Assembly (NCBI GenBank): GCA_002509485.1
Contig: DAWO01000097.1
Span: forward strand, 1 to 17,632
Source: Methanolinea sp. UBA477
GTDB taxonomy: Archaea > Halobacteriota > Methanomicrobia > Methanomicrobiales > Methanospirillaceae
Direction of reading: 5' to 3'
Length of the DNA: 17,632 nucleotides
Under the pieces are notes generated by a model, which was given only the letters and a program-made list of their open reading frames with translations, did no database searches and was not told the origin of the DNA. Shown here in pieces: positions 1 to 6,664 of this stretch (within the stretch, counting starts at the first letter, position 1; every line of letters starts with the position of its first letter). The position numbers were made by a program, and so were the translations under genes.

Positions 1-252
1 TCATCTCCTCGTTCCCTTCATCGAGGGCGGACCTAATCTCCGAGATCTCGGAGAGGCCGAACCCGAGAGGTCCGAGAGCGTCTTGATCTCGAGTGCGGTC
101 TCGATCTGGCTGACAGAATAGTAGCGGTAACCGGTGAACCGGTCCTTTACTATGGGAACGAGGATGCCCCTGGCATCGTACAACCGCAGTGCTTTCTGTG
201 AAAGGTGGGTCAGACTGGAGAATCTTCCGATTGCGATTCTATCGGCTGGCAT
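1..252 (-). CDS. MerR-family transcriptional regulator, DNA-binding part, probably frameshifted
   Basis: The first 60 or so residues are a MerR-type winged helix-turn-helix: SQKALRLYD in the recognition region, then a DRFTGYRYYS stretch that matches the wing, then the start of the second helical pair (ETALEIKTLSDL). Proteins of this kind bind a palindromic operator as dimers and usually carry a C-terminal effector or drug-binding domain (BmrR/GyrI-like). The reading frame loses similarity after LSDL and stops at bases 1-3. Skipping two bases in the doubled GA run at 65-69 restores a typical MerR continuation (GFGLSEISEIRSAL), which stays open to the window edge. The gene is therefore either a pseudogene or carries a sequencing or assembly error, and the true gene probably extends beyond base 1. 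ATG at 252 fits the family start; no clear ribosome site precedes it. The MerR domain is firm, the status of the gene is not. Confidence 0.75.
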   Translation of the reverse strand: MPADRIAIGRFSSLTHLSQKALRLYDARGILVPIVKDRFTGYRYYSVSQIETALEIKTLSDLSGSASPRSRRLGPPSMKGTRR

Positions 253-601
253 ACGACAATCATATCATTGGTGATCATAGGTTATAGCGGGTGGTTCTCT
301 GCCGCGGGGCAGAGTTGGAGATATTTATCAATAGGATCGGATCATTACGCCTCCTCTCCTGAAACGTATTGATGTTCCCGTCTCCCGTGTTTTGGAATAT
401 TCGGTTCTGCTACCATCACAAATTATTCGATACTGTGAATGTTAAAACCACGGATTTTTCGGGCATTCCGGATAAACGGTTGATCGAGTAGTGAGACGGA
501 TCAAAAACGGTGGAATGGCTGAAATATCAGGCTGGAAAGGGAGGTATATCGGTTTTTTGGCAGGAAAAATCCCACTGAATGATTGGAATATCAGGCGCTT
601 T
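253..601. other. Intergenic region between merR-like gene and dtxR-like gene
   Basis: No convincing gene. Reading leftwards, it holds two AT-rich elements that could be TATA boxes for the MerR gene (TGATAAATATC near 320-331 and CTATAACC near 281-288), with a GC-rich palindrome between them at 297-314. The part near 545-601 is the 3' flank of the dtxR-like gene and includes a short T-run on the minus strand (about 565-570). A 9-base motif, ATATCAGGC, occurs twice, near 525 and 588. A 39-codon plus-strand ORF from 372 has no ribosome site and was not called. Confidence 0.5.
297..314. repeat. Perfect 7-bp inverted repeat (4-nt loop) upstream of the MerR-like gene
   Basis: CTCTGCC, then GCGG, then GGCAGAG: a perfect dyad. 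Read on the minus strand it lies just downstream of a candidate TATA element (about 320-331), near the expected transcription start. Archaeal repressors often bind there, and MerR proteins bind GC-rich dyads, so it could be an autoregulatory operator. It could also be an RNA hairpin in the leader. Confidence 0.45.
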
Positions 602-994
602 TCAGTCATCCCCGTTCTTTCGAGGTTTTTCCTGCATGGACCTGACATACTTTTCCAGGTGCTGAAAAGACCTCTCGCTTATGTGATGCTCGATCTGGCA
701 TGCATCGATCTGTGCCTGGTCATGGTCGACTCCGATCATCTCAAAAAATTCCGTGATTGTCTCGTGCCTTTTCGCAAGTCTATGAGCAAGTCTTCTTCCC
801 TTTTCTGTGAGTGTCGCGCCCGAGTACGACTTGTAATGAACATATCCTTCTTTCTCGAGCTTCTGCAGCATCTCGGTAACCGATGGCGGAGTGATATTCA
901 TCTCCTCGGCAATTGCTCCCGTCTGGGCCTGCCCGCCCTGCTCTTCCAGCTCATAGATCAACTCGATATATTCTTCAATCGTCTTCCTGCGCAC
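602..994 (-). CDS. DtxR/MntR-family iron-dependent transcriptional regulator
   Basis: This 130-residue metal-dependent repressor has an N-terminal winged helix-turn-helix (about 5-70, with PPSVTEMLQKLEKEGYV as the recognition part) and a metal-binding dimerisation domain (about 72-115). It has no C-terminal SH3 domain, as in MntR. Placed on MntR numbering without gaps, the ligand positions are E8, E11, H77, C99, E102 and H103. Cysteine rather than glutamate at 99 resembles the Cys of DtxR/IdeR and suggests Fe(II) sensing. It starts with GTG at 994, preceded by GGTGA at 1001-1005 with 6-nt spacing, and lies 12 bp after the feoB stop, so it should be co-transcribed with feoAB. Expected role: repress its own operon when Fe(II) is plentiful, by binding the boxes at 2965-3019. 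The family is certain; metal choice is inferred. Confidence 0.93.
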   Translation of the reverse strand: MRRKTIEEYIELIYELEEQGGQAQTGAIAEEMNITPPSVTEMLQKLEKEGYVHYKSYSGATLTEKGRRLAHRLAKRHETITEFFEMIGVDHDQAQIDACQIEHHISERSFQHLEKYVRSMQEKPRKNGDD

Positions 995-1006
995 GTCTCT
1001 TCACCT

Positions 1007-2722
1007 TCAGACCCCAAGAAGGATAACCCTCATTGCCGTTCCTACGATGAGTGCGGTTGCGACCATGACAGCCGTCGATTTCAGCATATCGATACTTCCC
1101 AGTTCCCGGACCAGCACTGCAAACGTTGCCACGCAGGGAAAGTAGATGGTCAGTACGGTTACGGCGATGACCAGCTGCAGCGGGTCCATTCCCAGCGGGA
1201 TGAGCATCCCTACGGCCAGATCCTTTCTTAAAAATCCCATCAGGAGAGCGATCGTCGCCTCTTTTGGCAATCCAAAAAGTCCGGCGGTCACCGGGGCCAA
1301 AAGATTACCGATCCAATCCAGAAACCCGGTGGCATAGAGGATATTCACGAGCAGGATCCCTGCAAAGAGGTACGGTATCGCTTCACCAAGGAATCCCCGG
1401 ACCCGCATCCAGGTCTTCTTTGCTATAATTCCCGGGTCAGGCATCCGGTAGGGCGGGATCTCCAGGCATATCTCGTAGCTCTCGCCTTTTACGAACCTGG
1501 CAAGTACCAGTCCTGCGGCTATATAGACGATAAAGAGGGTTGCAATGACCATGATGATGTAATACAGGCCGAACGGGCCGAGTACACCAAAGATCATCGC
1601 GAGCTGCGCCATGCACGGGACAGCGATTGCGAGGAGTGTTGCGGAAATAAACCGCTGTTTCCAGGTCTCAAGACAGCGGGTCGCAAGGGCCCCCGGCACG
1701 TTGCAGCCCATGCCGAGAAACAGCGGGACGATCCCATAGCCATGCATCCCGAGGCGGTGAAAGACGCTGTCTGCGAGCGTTGCGAGCCGTGGCAGGTAGC
1801 CGGAGTCTTCGAGGATCGAGAGGGTGAAGTAGAACGAGATAATATACGGCAGGACCATGCCGAGCGGGACGTAGAGACCTGTTGTGAGAATTCCCAGTGA
1901 CTGGACATAATCGATCTCGCCATCAATCAGCCGTCCGATCAATACCTCCTGGAGGATGCCTGGCCCAAGCCAGTTGCCAAGAGCCGTGACATAGGGAAGA
2001 TAGAGATCAAAGATTGGATCGAAGATGAACTGGATCATCGTCTCCCCGATAATCCGCACGGTGAAAAAAGCGAGGAGAATTATGCCGATTGCTATGGGGA
2101 CCCCGGTAATCGGCACGATAGAGGCAAGAGAGATCCTGTCCCTGAACGTGGGATGCCTGTGCCGGATGGTCTGGATCTCTCTTGTAACGGAGCCAATCCG
2201 GGTCCATTTCTCTTCGTCGGAAACCCGGGGCCGGGCAGGCCCGGATGAAACTTCGCCCAGGCGGTTCACAAGCTCCCTGATCCCCTCGCCGCTCAATGCA
2301 ACGACGGGGATCACAGGAACTCCAAGGTCCTCTTCAAGCGCCGGGTAGTCAATCTCTATCCCACTGCGCACCGCTTCATCCCATATGTTGAGGGCGACTA
2401 CCACCGGTTTTCCGGTCTCGATGAGCTCAAGTGTCAAAAACAGGTTCCGTTCCAGGTTGGTTGCATCGACCACGTTGATGACGAGATCGGCCTGGTCAAG
2501 CACCCGTGCCGCCACTTCCTCGGCCTTGTTGGAAGCCTGGAGGGAGTATGTCCCGGGAGCATCTATGATCTCTGCTTCGTGGCCCCTGATGTGCATCCGG
2601 CCTTTTGCAAAGTCAACGGTGGATCCGGGATAGTTCGAAGAGATCACCCGTGCTCCTGTAAGGCGGGAGAAGACCACGCTCTTTCCGACATTCGGATTGC
2701 CCATCAGGCCGATCTTTTTCAT
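1007..2722 (-). CDS. feoB: Ferrous iron transport protein B (FeoB), GTPase-coupled Fe(II) permease
   Basis: 571-residue inner-membrane Fe(II) uptake protein. The N-terminal G domain has G1 GNPNVGKS (8-15), a switch region NYPGSTVD (30-37), G3 DAPG (54-57) and G4 NIWD (112-115, followed by EA). The G5 region reads VALSGEG rather than the usual SA-type motif. The membrane half contains the two Gate motifs with conserved cysteines, GCNVPG (339-344) and FPCVATF (C530), separated by several hydrophobic helices. It is shorter than the roughly 770-residue E. coli protein; the linker after the G domain is short and there is no C-terminal FeoC-like or extended tail. The start ATG overlaps the feoA stop by one base (TGATG), with GGAG 8 nt upstream inside feoA. 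It is the middle gene of feoA-feoB-dtxR. Confidence 0.97.
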   Translation of the reverse strand: MKKIGLMGNPNVGKSVVFSRLTGARVISSNYPGSTVDFAKGRMHIRGHEAEIIDAPGTYSLQASNKAEEVAARVLDQADLVINVVDATNLERNLFLTLELIETGKPVVVALNIWDEAVRSGIEIDYPALEEDLGVPVIPVVALSGEGIRELVNRLGEVSSGPARPRVSDEEKWTRIGSVTREIQTIRHRHPTFRDRISLASIVPITGVPIAIGIILLAFFTVRIIGETMIQFIFDPIFDLYLPYVTALGNWLGPGILQEVLIGRLIDGEIDYVQSLGILTTGLYVPLGMVLPYIISFYFTLSILEDSGYLPRLATLADSVFHRLGMHGYGIVPLFLGMGCNVPGALATRCLETWKQRFISATLLAIAVPCMAQLAMIFGVLGPFGLYYIIMVIATLFIVYIAAGLVLARFVKGESYEICLEIPPYRMPDPGIIAKKTWMRVRGFLGEAIPYLFAGILLVNILYATGFLDWIGNLLAPVTAGLFGLPKEATIALLMGFLRKDLAVGMLIPLGMDPLQLVIAVTVLTIYFPCVATFAVLVRELGSIDMLKSTAVMVATALIVGTAMRVILLGV

Positions 2723-2958
2723 CAGGCCGTCTCCACGATAATGTGCTTTGCCATTCTCCTGCCGATTGTCAGTTCCCTCCGGTCAATCTCTATGACGATG
2801 GGGCCCATGAGGGGTTGTGAAGCAAGCAGTTTTACCACTTTTCCTTCCCGTATCCCCATCATTCTCAGTTTGTGCTGGAAATGGTGACCGCCGATAAAGT
2901 GCCTGACGATTGCTGTCTGGTTGATTGCAAGACTGGTGAGTGGAACTTCCATGAGCAT
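2722..2958 (-). CDS. feoA: Ferrous iron transport protein A (FeoA)
   Basis: 78-residue SH3-like FeoA-domain protein, a cytoplasmic accessory needed for FeoB activity. Recognisable features are the HKLRMMGIREGKVV segment (helix and turn typical of FeoA), the following PLMGPIVIEI strand, and the closing GRRMAKHIIVE strand. The frame is open from a TTG at 2961, but ATG at 2958 or 2952 is more likely; no Shine-Dalgarno is seen and the leader should be very short given the TATA element near 2995-3003. It is first in the feo operon, with the proposed operator pair immediately upstream. It overlaps the feoB start by one base. Confidence 0.93.
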   Translation of the reverse strand: MLMEVPLTSLAINQTAIVRHFIGGHHFQHKLRMMGIREGKVVKLLASQPLMGPIVIEIDRRELTIGRRMAKHIIVETA

Positions 2959-2964
2959 CAAAAA

Positions 2965-3019
2965 TTTTGGCTTACCTAAATATTAATTGGCCAGGTATAA
3001 ATATTTTGGTATACCTAAA
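2965..3019 (-). promoter_or_regulatory. feo operon promoter with two DtxR/MntR-like operator boxes
   Basis: On the plus strand, TTTTGGCTTACCTAAA (2965-2980) and TTTTGGTATACCTAAA (3004-3019) differ at only two positions; the second is a near-perfect palindrome. Between them, reading leftwards, lies a TATA-like element (ATTTATACC, about 2994-3003). An extra half site AGGTATA (2993-2999) is inverted relative to TATACCT (3010-3016). The boxes flank the TATA element and cover the expected start, as repressor sites would. They resemble the TTAGGT/ACCTAA halves of DtxR-family sites. Binding by the operon's own DtxR-like protein is inferred. Confidence 0.72.
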
Positions 3020-3146
3020 AAAGCAGTGACCAGGATACAAAATGGAAACACCGCTCTTGATCCGATACAACCCGGGTTATCTGCCGTCTTCCGGCCTTCA
3101 GGCTGCCTCGCGAAAATATCTTCCCCCTGCACAGTGATTGTTGTGC

Positions 3147-3512
3147 ATGAGAAAAAGACCTCCAGCAGTCGTTTTTCTTGTATCTCTCTGGCTCGTGTGG
3201 GGGCTGCTCGTATTGACTGGCGGGCTTGTCGTTCTCATACTCGGTCCCCCGCATTCCGGATTGCTGGCAATCTTCATGGGGATTATTTTTATCGTGTTCG
3301 GGTTGGCTCACATCGCACTCGGCATCGGCTTCTTCAGGGCACGTTCGTGGGTGTTGACCATGGGAGCGGCGGTGTCAATAGTCTCTATAATTGCTGCAAT
3401 AATCAGCATGCTCTCAACCGGCACCGGAGCCATACTCCAGATCATCGTCTCTGTAATCATCCTGTATTGCCTCTTTTTGCCCCAGACAAGGGCCTGGGTT
3501 TGCAGAGAATGA
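3147..3512 (+). CDS. Small four-helix membrane protein, paralogue of the next gene
   Basis: 121-residue hydrophobic protein of unknown function with about four membrane spans (roughly 7-33, 39-62, 71-91 and 95-112) and short charged ends. The frame is open from TTG at 3138, but ATG at 3147 gives exactly the length of the neighbouring paralogue (121 residues) and is preceded by GTGAT at 3134-3138. Shared features with the next protein include G-rich TM1, an F-R/K-G-type turn after TM2 (FFRARSWV against CFKGWPWV), STG(T/A)GA before TM4, and an LF-P-(Q/N)-(T/V)-(R/K)-AW C-terminus. It diverges from feoA across about 190 bp. A weak TATA-like element (AAAATATC, about 3114) could serve it. No enzymatic motif is visible. 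Confidence 0.8.
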   Translation: MRKRPPAVVFLVSLWLVWGLLVLTGGLVVLILGPPHSGLLAIFMGIIFIVFGLAHIALGIGFFRARSWVLTMGAAVSIVSIIAAIISMLSTGTGAILQIIVSVIILYCLFLPQTRAWVCRE

Positions 3513-3672
3513 AACATCAAAGCAAAGGGGACATCAGATAGCTGAAGAGATTCTTTTTCCATGAGGCATTCCTGGTTCAAACGCGTGACAACCCAATCAG
3601 GATCATCCCCTGACATTTTTCCTGGCGCGTTCCGCAAAAATCCTTATTAGCACCAACGATAATCCCTTAACC

Positions 3673-4038
3673 ATGACTGAAAGGCCATTGGGAGTAACAA
3701 TCATCGGGATTCTCTGGATTATCGGTGGAATCCTCGCACTTGTCACCGGTCTGGGGATTGTAGTACTGGGATCCGTCGTCGCAGGAGTATTCGGGCTGTT
3801 CATCGGAGCCGCAGGCCTGATAATCGGGCTTGTCTACCTTGTCCTAGGAGTGGGATGTTTCAAGGGCTGGCCATGGGTATGGACTGTCGGAGTGATATTT
3901 TCGATCATATCCATCATCATGGGCTTGTTCTCCCTCTTCTCAACCGGTGCCGGAGCACTCCTGGACATCATCATCGCGGCTGTCATCCTGTATTACCTCT
4001 TCCGCCCGAATGTCAAGGCCTGGTTTGGAAAGGCATAA
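3673..4038 (+). CDS. Small four-helix membrane protein, tandem paralogue
   Basis: 121 residues with four predicted membrane helices: MTERPLG leader, TM1 about 8-33, TM2 about 38-62, a short GWPWVWT turn, TM3 about 70-90, TM4 about 95-112, and a basic C-terminal NVKAWFGKA. It aligns end to end with the preceding gene, so the pair arose by tandem duplication; divergence is substantial, so the duplication is old. The 160-bp gap contains an AT-rich element (AAAAATCCTTATTAG, about 3637-3651) placed about 25 bp before the ATG, suggesting its own promoter and a very short or leaderless transcript. It ends close to a T-run terminator and converges on the K+ channel gene. Function unknown. Confidence 0.83.
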   Translation: MTERPLGVTIIGILWIIGGILALVTGLGIVVLGSVVAGVFGLFIGAAGLIIGLVYLVLGVGCFKGWPWVWTVGVIFSIISIIMGLFSLFSTGAGALLDIIIAAVILYYLFRPNVKAWFGKA

Positions 4039-4056
4039 AATCCACACATCTACACC

Positions 4057-4063
4057 TTTTTTT
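4057..4063 (+). terminator. T-run terminator after the tandem membrane-protein genes
   Basis: Seven consecutive T residues 18 nt after the stop codon, in a 61-bp gap between converging genes. Archaeal RNA polymerase terminates at such U-tracts without needing a hairpin. Confidence 0.6.
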
Positions 4064-4099
4064 AATCACTCCTGACCCGCGGGAGAGCTATATCTGACC

Positions 4100-4954
4100 T
4101 CACCTGTTCATCGGATGCCCACACGTGGGGCAAACACTCTGGCCCTCCGTCTCCTCGTCTCCAGCCAATCTTTGGTCTCGATTTGCAACTTTTCTCTCCA
4201 CCCTCGCGTATTCCTCGTAAAACCCGGAGGCGAGGATACCGGCAGGAATCGCAAACATCCCTATGCCGAGCAGGGCTACGAACCCCCCGAGGAGTTTTCC
4301 TGCCGGTGTGACCGGGACGATATCCCCGTAGCCGAGAGTTGTCAGGGTCTCTATCCCCCACCACATGGATTCAGCAACGCTGGAGAACTTGTCCGGCTGG
4401 GCTGCGTGCTCGACAAGAAACATCATTGTTGAGGTGATAAGCAGCAGGAAAAGGAGCATATAGAGCGCCATTCCCAGAGGTTTTCGCTTGGAGATGAATA
4501 TCCGTGTCATGGTCCGCAATGAATCCGAGTAGCGGATGAGTTTCAGGATAATCGAGAGCCTGAGAAACCGGATTACTTCATAGACCAGCGGATCCCTCAT
4601 GAAGGATACGGGGGTTGTAAAGGCGATGAGCACGAGGAGGTCTACCACTGCATAGGGGGTGACCATGTACCGGAGTCTTCCGGTGAGGGGTTTGGCAAAC
4701 CGGGAGTCCTCCACGCATACCCAGAGCCGGAGGATGTAGAGGACGATAAAGATGCATATCGAGAAGAAGTAGATGGTCGTGGAGATGCCGGCAGTCGCCG
4801 GTGTTATATCCGGAGCGGTCTCGAGGACGATTAACAGGATGTTGACCGAGATCAGGGCATACATGAAGGACCGGAAGAGCTTCTTGCCGAATCCCCGTGG
4901 ATAATCCTCCTCGAGGAAAGCATGCAGTGCATTCCTGGCAGCGAGAAGAGTCAT
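4100..4954 (-). CDS. Voltage-gated-type potassium channel with C-terminal CxxC tail
   Basis: 284-residue six-helix cation channel (S1-S6). S1 is about 29-47, S2 about 58-80, S3 about 99-115 with D105. S4 carries spaced basic residues at R129, R132, K138 and R141; position 135, in the same register, is isoleucine. S5 is about 158-182, the pore helix about 193-206, the K+ selectivity filter TLGYGD at 206-211, and S6 about 220-245. A short cytoplasmic tail follows and ends in CPTCGHPMNR (C275, C278), half of a zinc-ribbon-like motif. No RCK/TrkA-N domain is present. Filter and S4 pattern support a KvAP-like K+ channel. The start ATG at 4954 has a TTAAAA-type element about 26 bp upstream, suggesting a near-leaderless transcript. 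It converges with the upstream membrane-protein pair. Confidence 0.93.
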   Translation of the reverse strand: MTLLAARNALHAFLEEDYPRGFGKKLFRSFMYALISVNILLIVLETAPDITPATAGISTTIYFFSICIFIVLYILRLWVCVEDSRFAKPLTGRLRYMVTPYAVVDLLVLIAFTTPVSFMRDPLVYEVIRFLRLSIILKLIRYSDSLRTMTRIFISKRKPLGMALYMLLFLLLITSTMMFLVEHAAQPDKFSSVAESMWWGIETLTTLGYGDIVPVTPAGKLLGGFVALLGIGMFAIPAGILASGFYEEYARVERKVANRDQRLAGDEETEGQSVCPTCGHPMNR

Positions 4955-4978
4955 ATACGTAGTATTAGGCAGGGAAGT

Positions 4979-4989
4979 GGTTTTAAGGA
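4979..4989 (-). promoter_or_regulatory. Possible TATA element for the K+ channel gene
   Basis: Reading leftwards, TCCTTAAAACC lies about 25-35 bp before the ATG at 4954. The motif TTTAAGGATAC (plus strand, 4982-4992) recurs at 5050-5060, 68 bp away, so it may be a repeated regulatory site and not only a TATA box. Confidence 0.35.
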
Positions 4990-5188
4990 TACTGGAGGAG
5001 GGGAAATGATGAAGATGATGACTTCGCCAGATACCAGGATTCCCTCTACTTTAAGGATACCCTTCTTCTGTCCGGACACCCTGGCAATTCCGGTTTTTCA
5101 ATCATACGTGTCTCCATTACAGGGATAACTTCGAAAAAACCCGCAGTCAACGCCATGTTTAACAAATCAACGCGCCTATCACTCACCC

Positions 5189-6490
5189 ATGAAGCATGTG
5201 AATTTGATCATTCTGACTGTGGCCGCGCTGGCGACAGCCGCGATTCTTCTTGCCGGGTGCGTCGCCCCTGAATCAGGTCCGGGACAGCCCGGATCACCAG
5301 GTGATGAGGGTACTCCGGCCGTCTCCCTTTCAGATAGTGGAGAATTCATCGTCGAGGCGAACAATCGTTTTTGCTTCGATCTGTACGATCAACTTGCTGA
5401 TAACCCGGTTAATGCCGGAGAGAATATATTCTTCTCGCCGTTCTCAATCTCCACCGCCCTGGCAATAACGAGCGAAGGTGCACGAGGCCGGACCGCAGAG
5501 GAGATCCGGTCGGTCTTCCACTTCCCGGAGGATGCATCGGTGCAGAGAGAGGGGTACGCATCAGTTATGGCATTCATCAACAGGGGAGCCTCCGGCTATA
5601 TCCTCAAGACAGCAAATGCTCTCTGGGCGGAGCAGACCTATCCCTTCCTTCCCGGATACATATCCACTGCCGGGCGGTACTACGATGCGAAGACGTCGAA
5701 CCTCGACTTCGTCGGTCATCCCGAGGAGTCGCGGGTCATGATCAATGACTGGGTCGGGGAGGAGACCGAGAACCGGATAGAGGATCTCATTCCCCCCGGA
5801 GAGATCGATCCCGACACCACGCTGGTCATCACGAACGCAATCTACTTCAAAGGGACCTGGGTAAAGCAGTTCGACCCCGAAAAGACGACCTATGAAGATT
5901 TCACGACCGGAAGCGGAGAGGTCGTGCAGGTACCGATGATGCAGCGGACTGATGAGGATGCGATATTTGGCTATGCCGAGACCGATAGTCTCCAGGTGCT
6001 CTCGATGCCGTATGCATCGGACGACAATAAAACGCTCTCGATGATAGTCATCCTGCCCGGAGATAACGATCTGGCAGCAGTCGAAGAGTCTCTTGATCTC
6101 GACAAATTTGAAAACCTCAGGCAGTCTCTCGAATCGCGTCAGGTCAGGGTGTACTTCCCGAAGTTTACCATGGAGACCAGGTACTTCCTTCCCGATACGC
6201 TCGCACGGATGGGCATGCCGACCGCGTTCACCGGTGGAGCGGACTTCTCCGGTATGGACGGGATCGGGGGTCTGTTCATCAGCAATGTCATCCACCAGGC
6301 GTTTGTCGAGGTGAACGAGGAAGGCACCGAGGCTGCAGCAGCTACGGCTGTCATAATGCAAAAATCAGCTGCCCCTGCAGAGGAGATTCCGTTCTTCAGG
6401 GCTGACCACCCGTTCATCTTCCTCGTCCAGGACGATGAGACCGGAAACATCCTCTTCATGGGCCGGGTGGCGGATCCGGGAGGAGCATAA
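5189..6490 (+). CDS. Serpin-family protease inhibitor, predicted lipoprotein
   Basis: 433-residue serpin. Residues 1-24 form a lipoprotein signal peptide (hydrophobic core, lipobox LAGC with C24), then a Gly/Pro-rich linker (25-50) and a full serpin fold (about 53-430). Family hallmarks include NIFFSPFSISTALA (79-92), NAIYFKGTW (216-224), FPKFTMET, HQAFVEVNEEGTEAAAATA and a C-terminal DHPFIFLVQDDETGNILFMGRV. The reactive loop starts at G379 (P15); the small-residue hinge TEAAAATA fits an inhibitory serpin able to insert its loop. The loop is about four residues longer than that of human alpha-1-antitrypsin, so P1 cannot be fixed; its tip (MQKSAAPAEE) contains one Lys. Likely role: anchored outside the membrane, trapping serine or cysteine proteases. 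A TTTAACAA element about 28 bp before the ATG suggests a leaderless transcript. Confidence 0.96.
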   Translation: MKHVNLIILTVAALATAAILLAGCVAPESGPGQPGSPGDEGTPAVSLSDSGEFIVEANNRFCFDLYDQLADNPVNAGENIFFSPFSISTALAITSEGARGRTAEEIRSVFHFPEDASVQREGYASVMAFINRGASGYILKTANALWAEQTYPFLPGYISTAGRYYDAKTSNLDFVGHPEESRVMINDWVGEETENRIEDLIPPGEIDPDTTLVITNAIYFKGTWVKQFDPEKTTYEDFTTGSGEVVQVPMMQRTDEDAIFGYAETDSLQVLSMPYASDDNKTLSMIVILPGDNDLAAVEESLDLDKFENLRQSLESRQVRVYFPKFTMETRYFLPDTLARMGMPTAFTGGADFSGMDGIGGLFISNVIHQAFVEVNEEGTEAAAATAVIMQKSAAPAEEIPFFRADHPFIFLVQDDETGNILFMGRVADPGGA

Positions 6491-6544
6491 ACCTGGTGAG
6501 GAAGCCTGGGCCGGGTTGCAAAAAGCGTGGAGGAGACAACTCCA

Positions 6545-6551
6545 TTTTTTT
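6545..6551 (+). terminator. T-run after the first serpin
   Basis: Seven T residues about 55 nt after the first serpin stop and about 50 nt before the TATA box of the second. It suggests the two serpins are separate transcription units. Confidence 0.45.
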
Positions 6552-6600
6552 CGCATATCCCAAAAATCAGCGCCTGGCCCGCTTATAACCCGCAGGTTCA

Positions 6601-6645
6601 AAATATATATAAAGTCTCACATTGATCTCGGCATTACATGTGAGA
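6601..6645 (+). promoter_or_regulatory. Promoter of second serpin: strong TATA box plus inverted repeat
   Basis: AAATATATATAAAG (6601-6614) is the clearest archaeal TATA box in the window, about 50-60 bp before the ATG at 6665, giving a leader of roughly 30 nt. Directly downstream, TCTCACAT (6615-6622) is perfectly inverted as ATGTGAGA (6638-6645) with a 15-nt spacer, spanning the expected start. This could be a repressor operator or a leader hairpin. The first serpin shows nothing similar. Confidence 0.7.
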
Positions 6646-6664
6646 AAATACGGGGATTTTCGAG

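Noticed and set aside
442..648. 68-codon minus-strand ORF over the end of the DtxR-like gene
   Set aside because: Overlaps the real gene end, has no ribosome site and no recognisable pattern.
2987..3541. 184-codon plus-strand ORF over the small membrane-protein gene
   Set aside because: Shadow of the hydrophobic protein at 3147-3512 in another frame; it begins inside the feo operator region.
5561..6361. 266-codon minus-strand ORF inside the first serpin
   Set aside because: Antisense shadow; the plus strand encodes an unmistakable serpin and a similar antisense frame recurs in the paralogue only because the DNA is similar.
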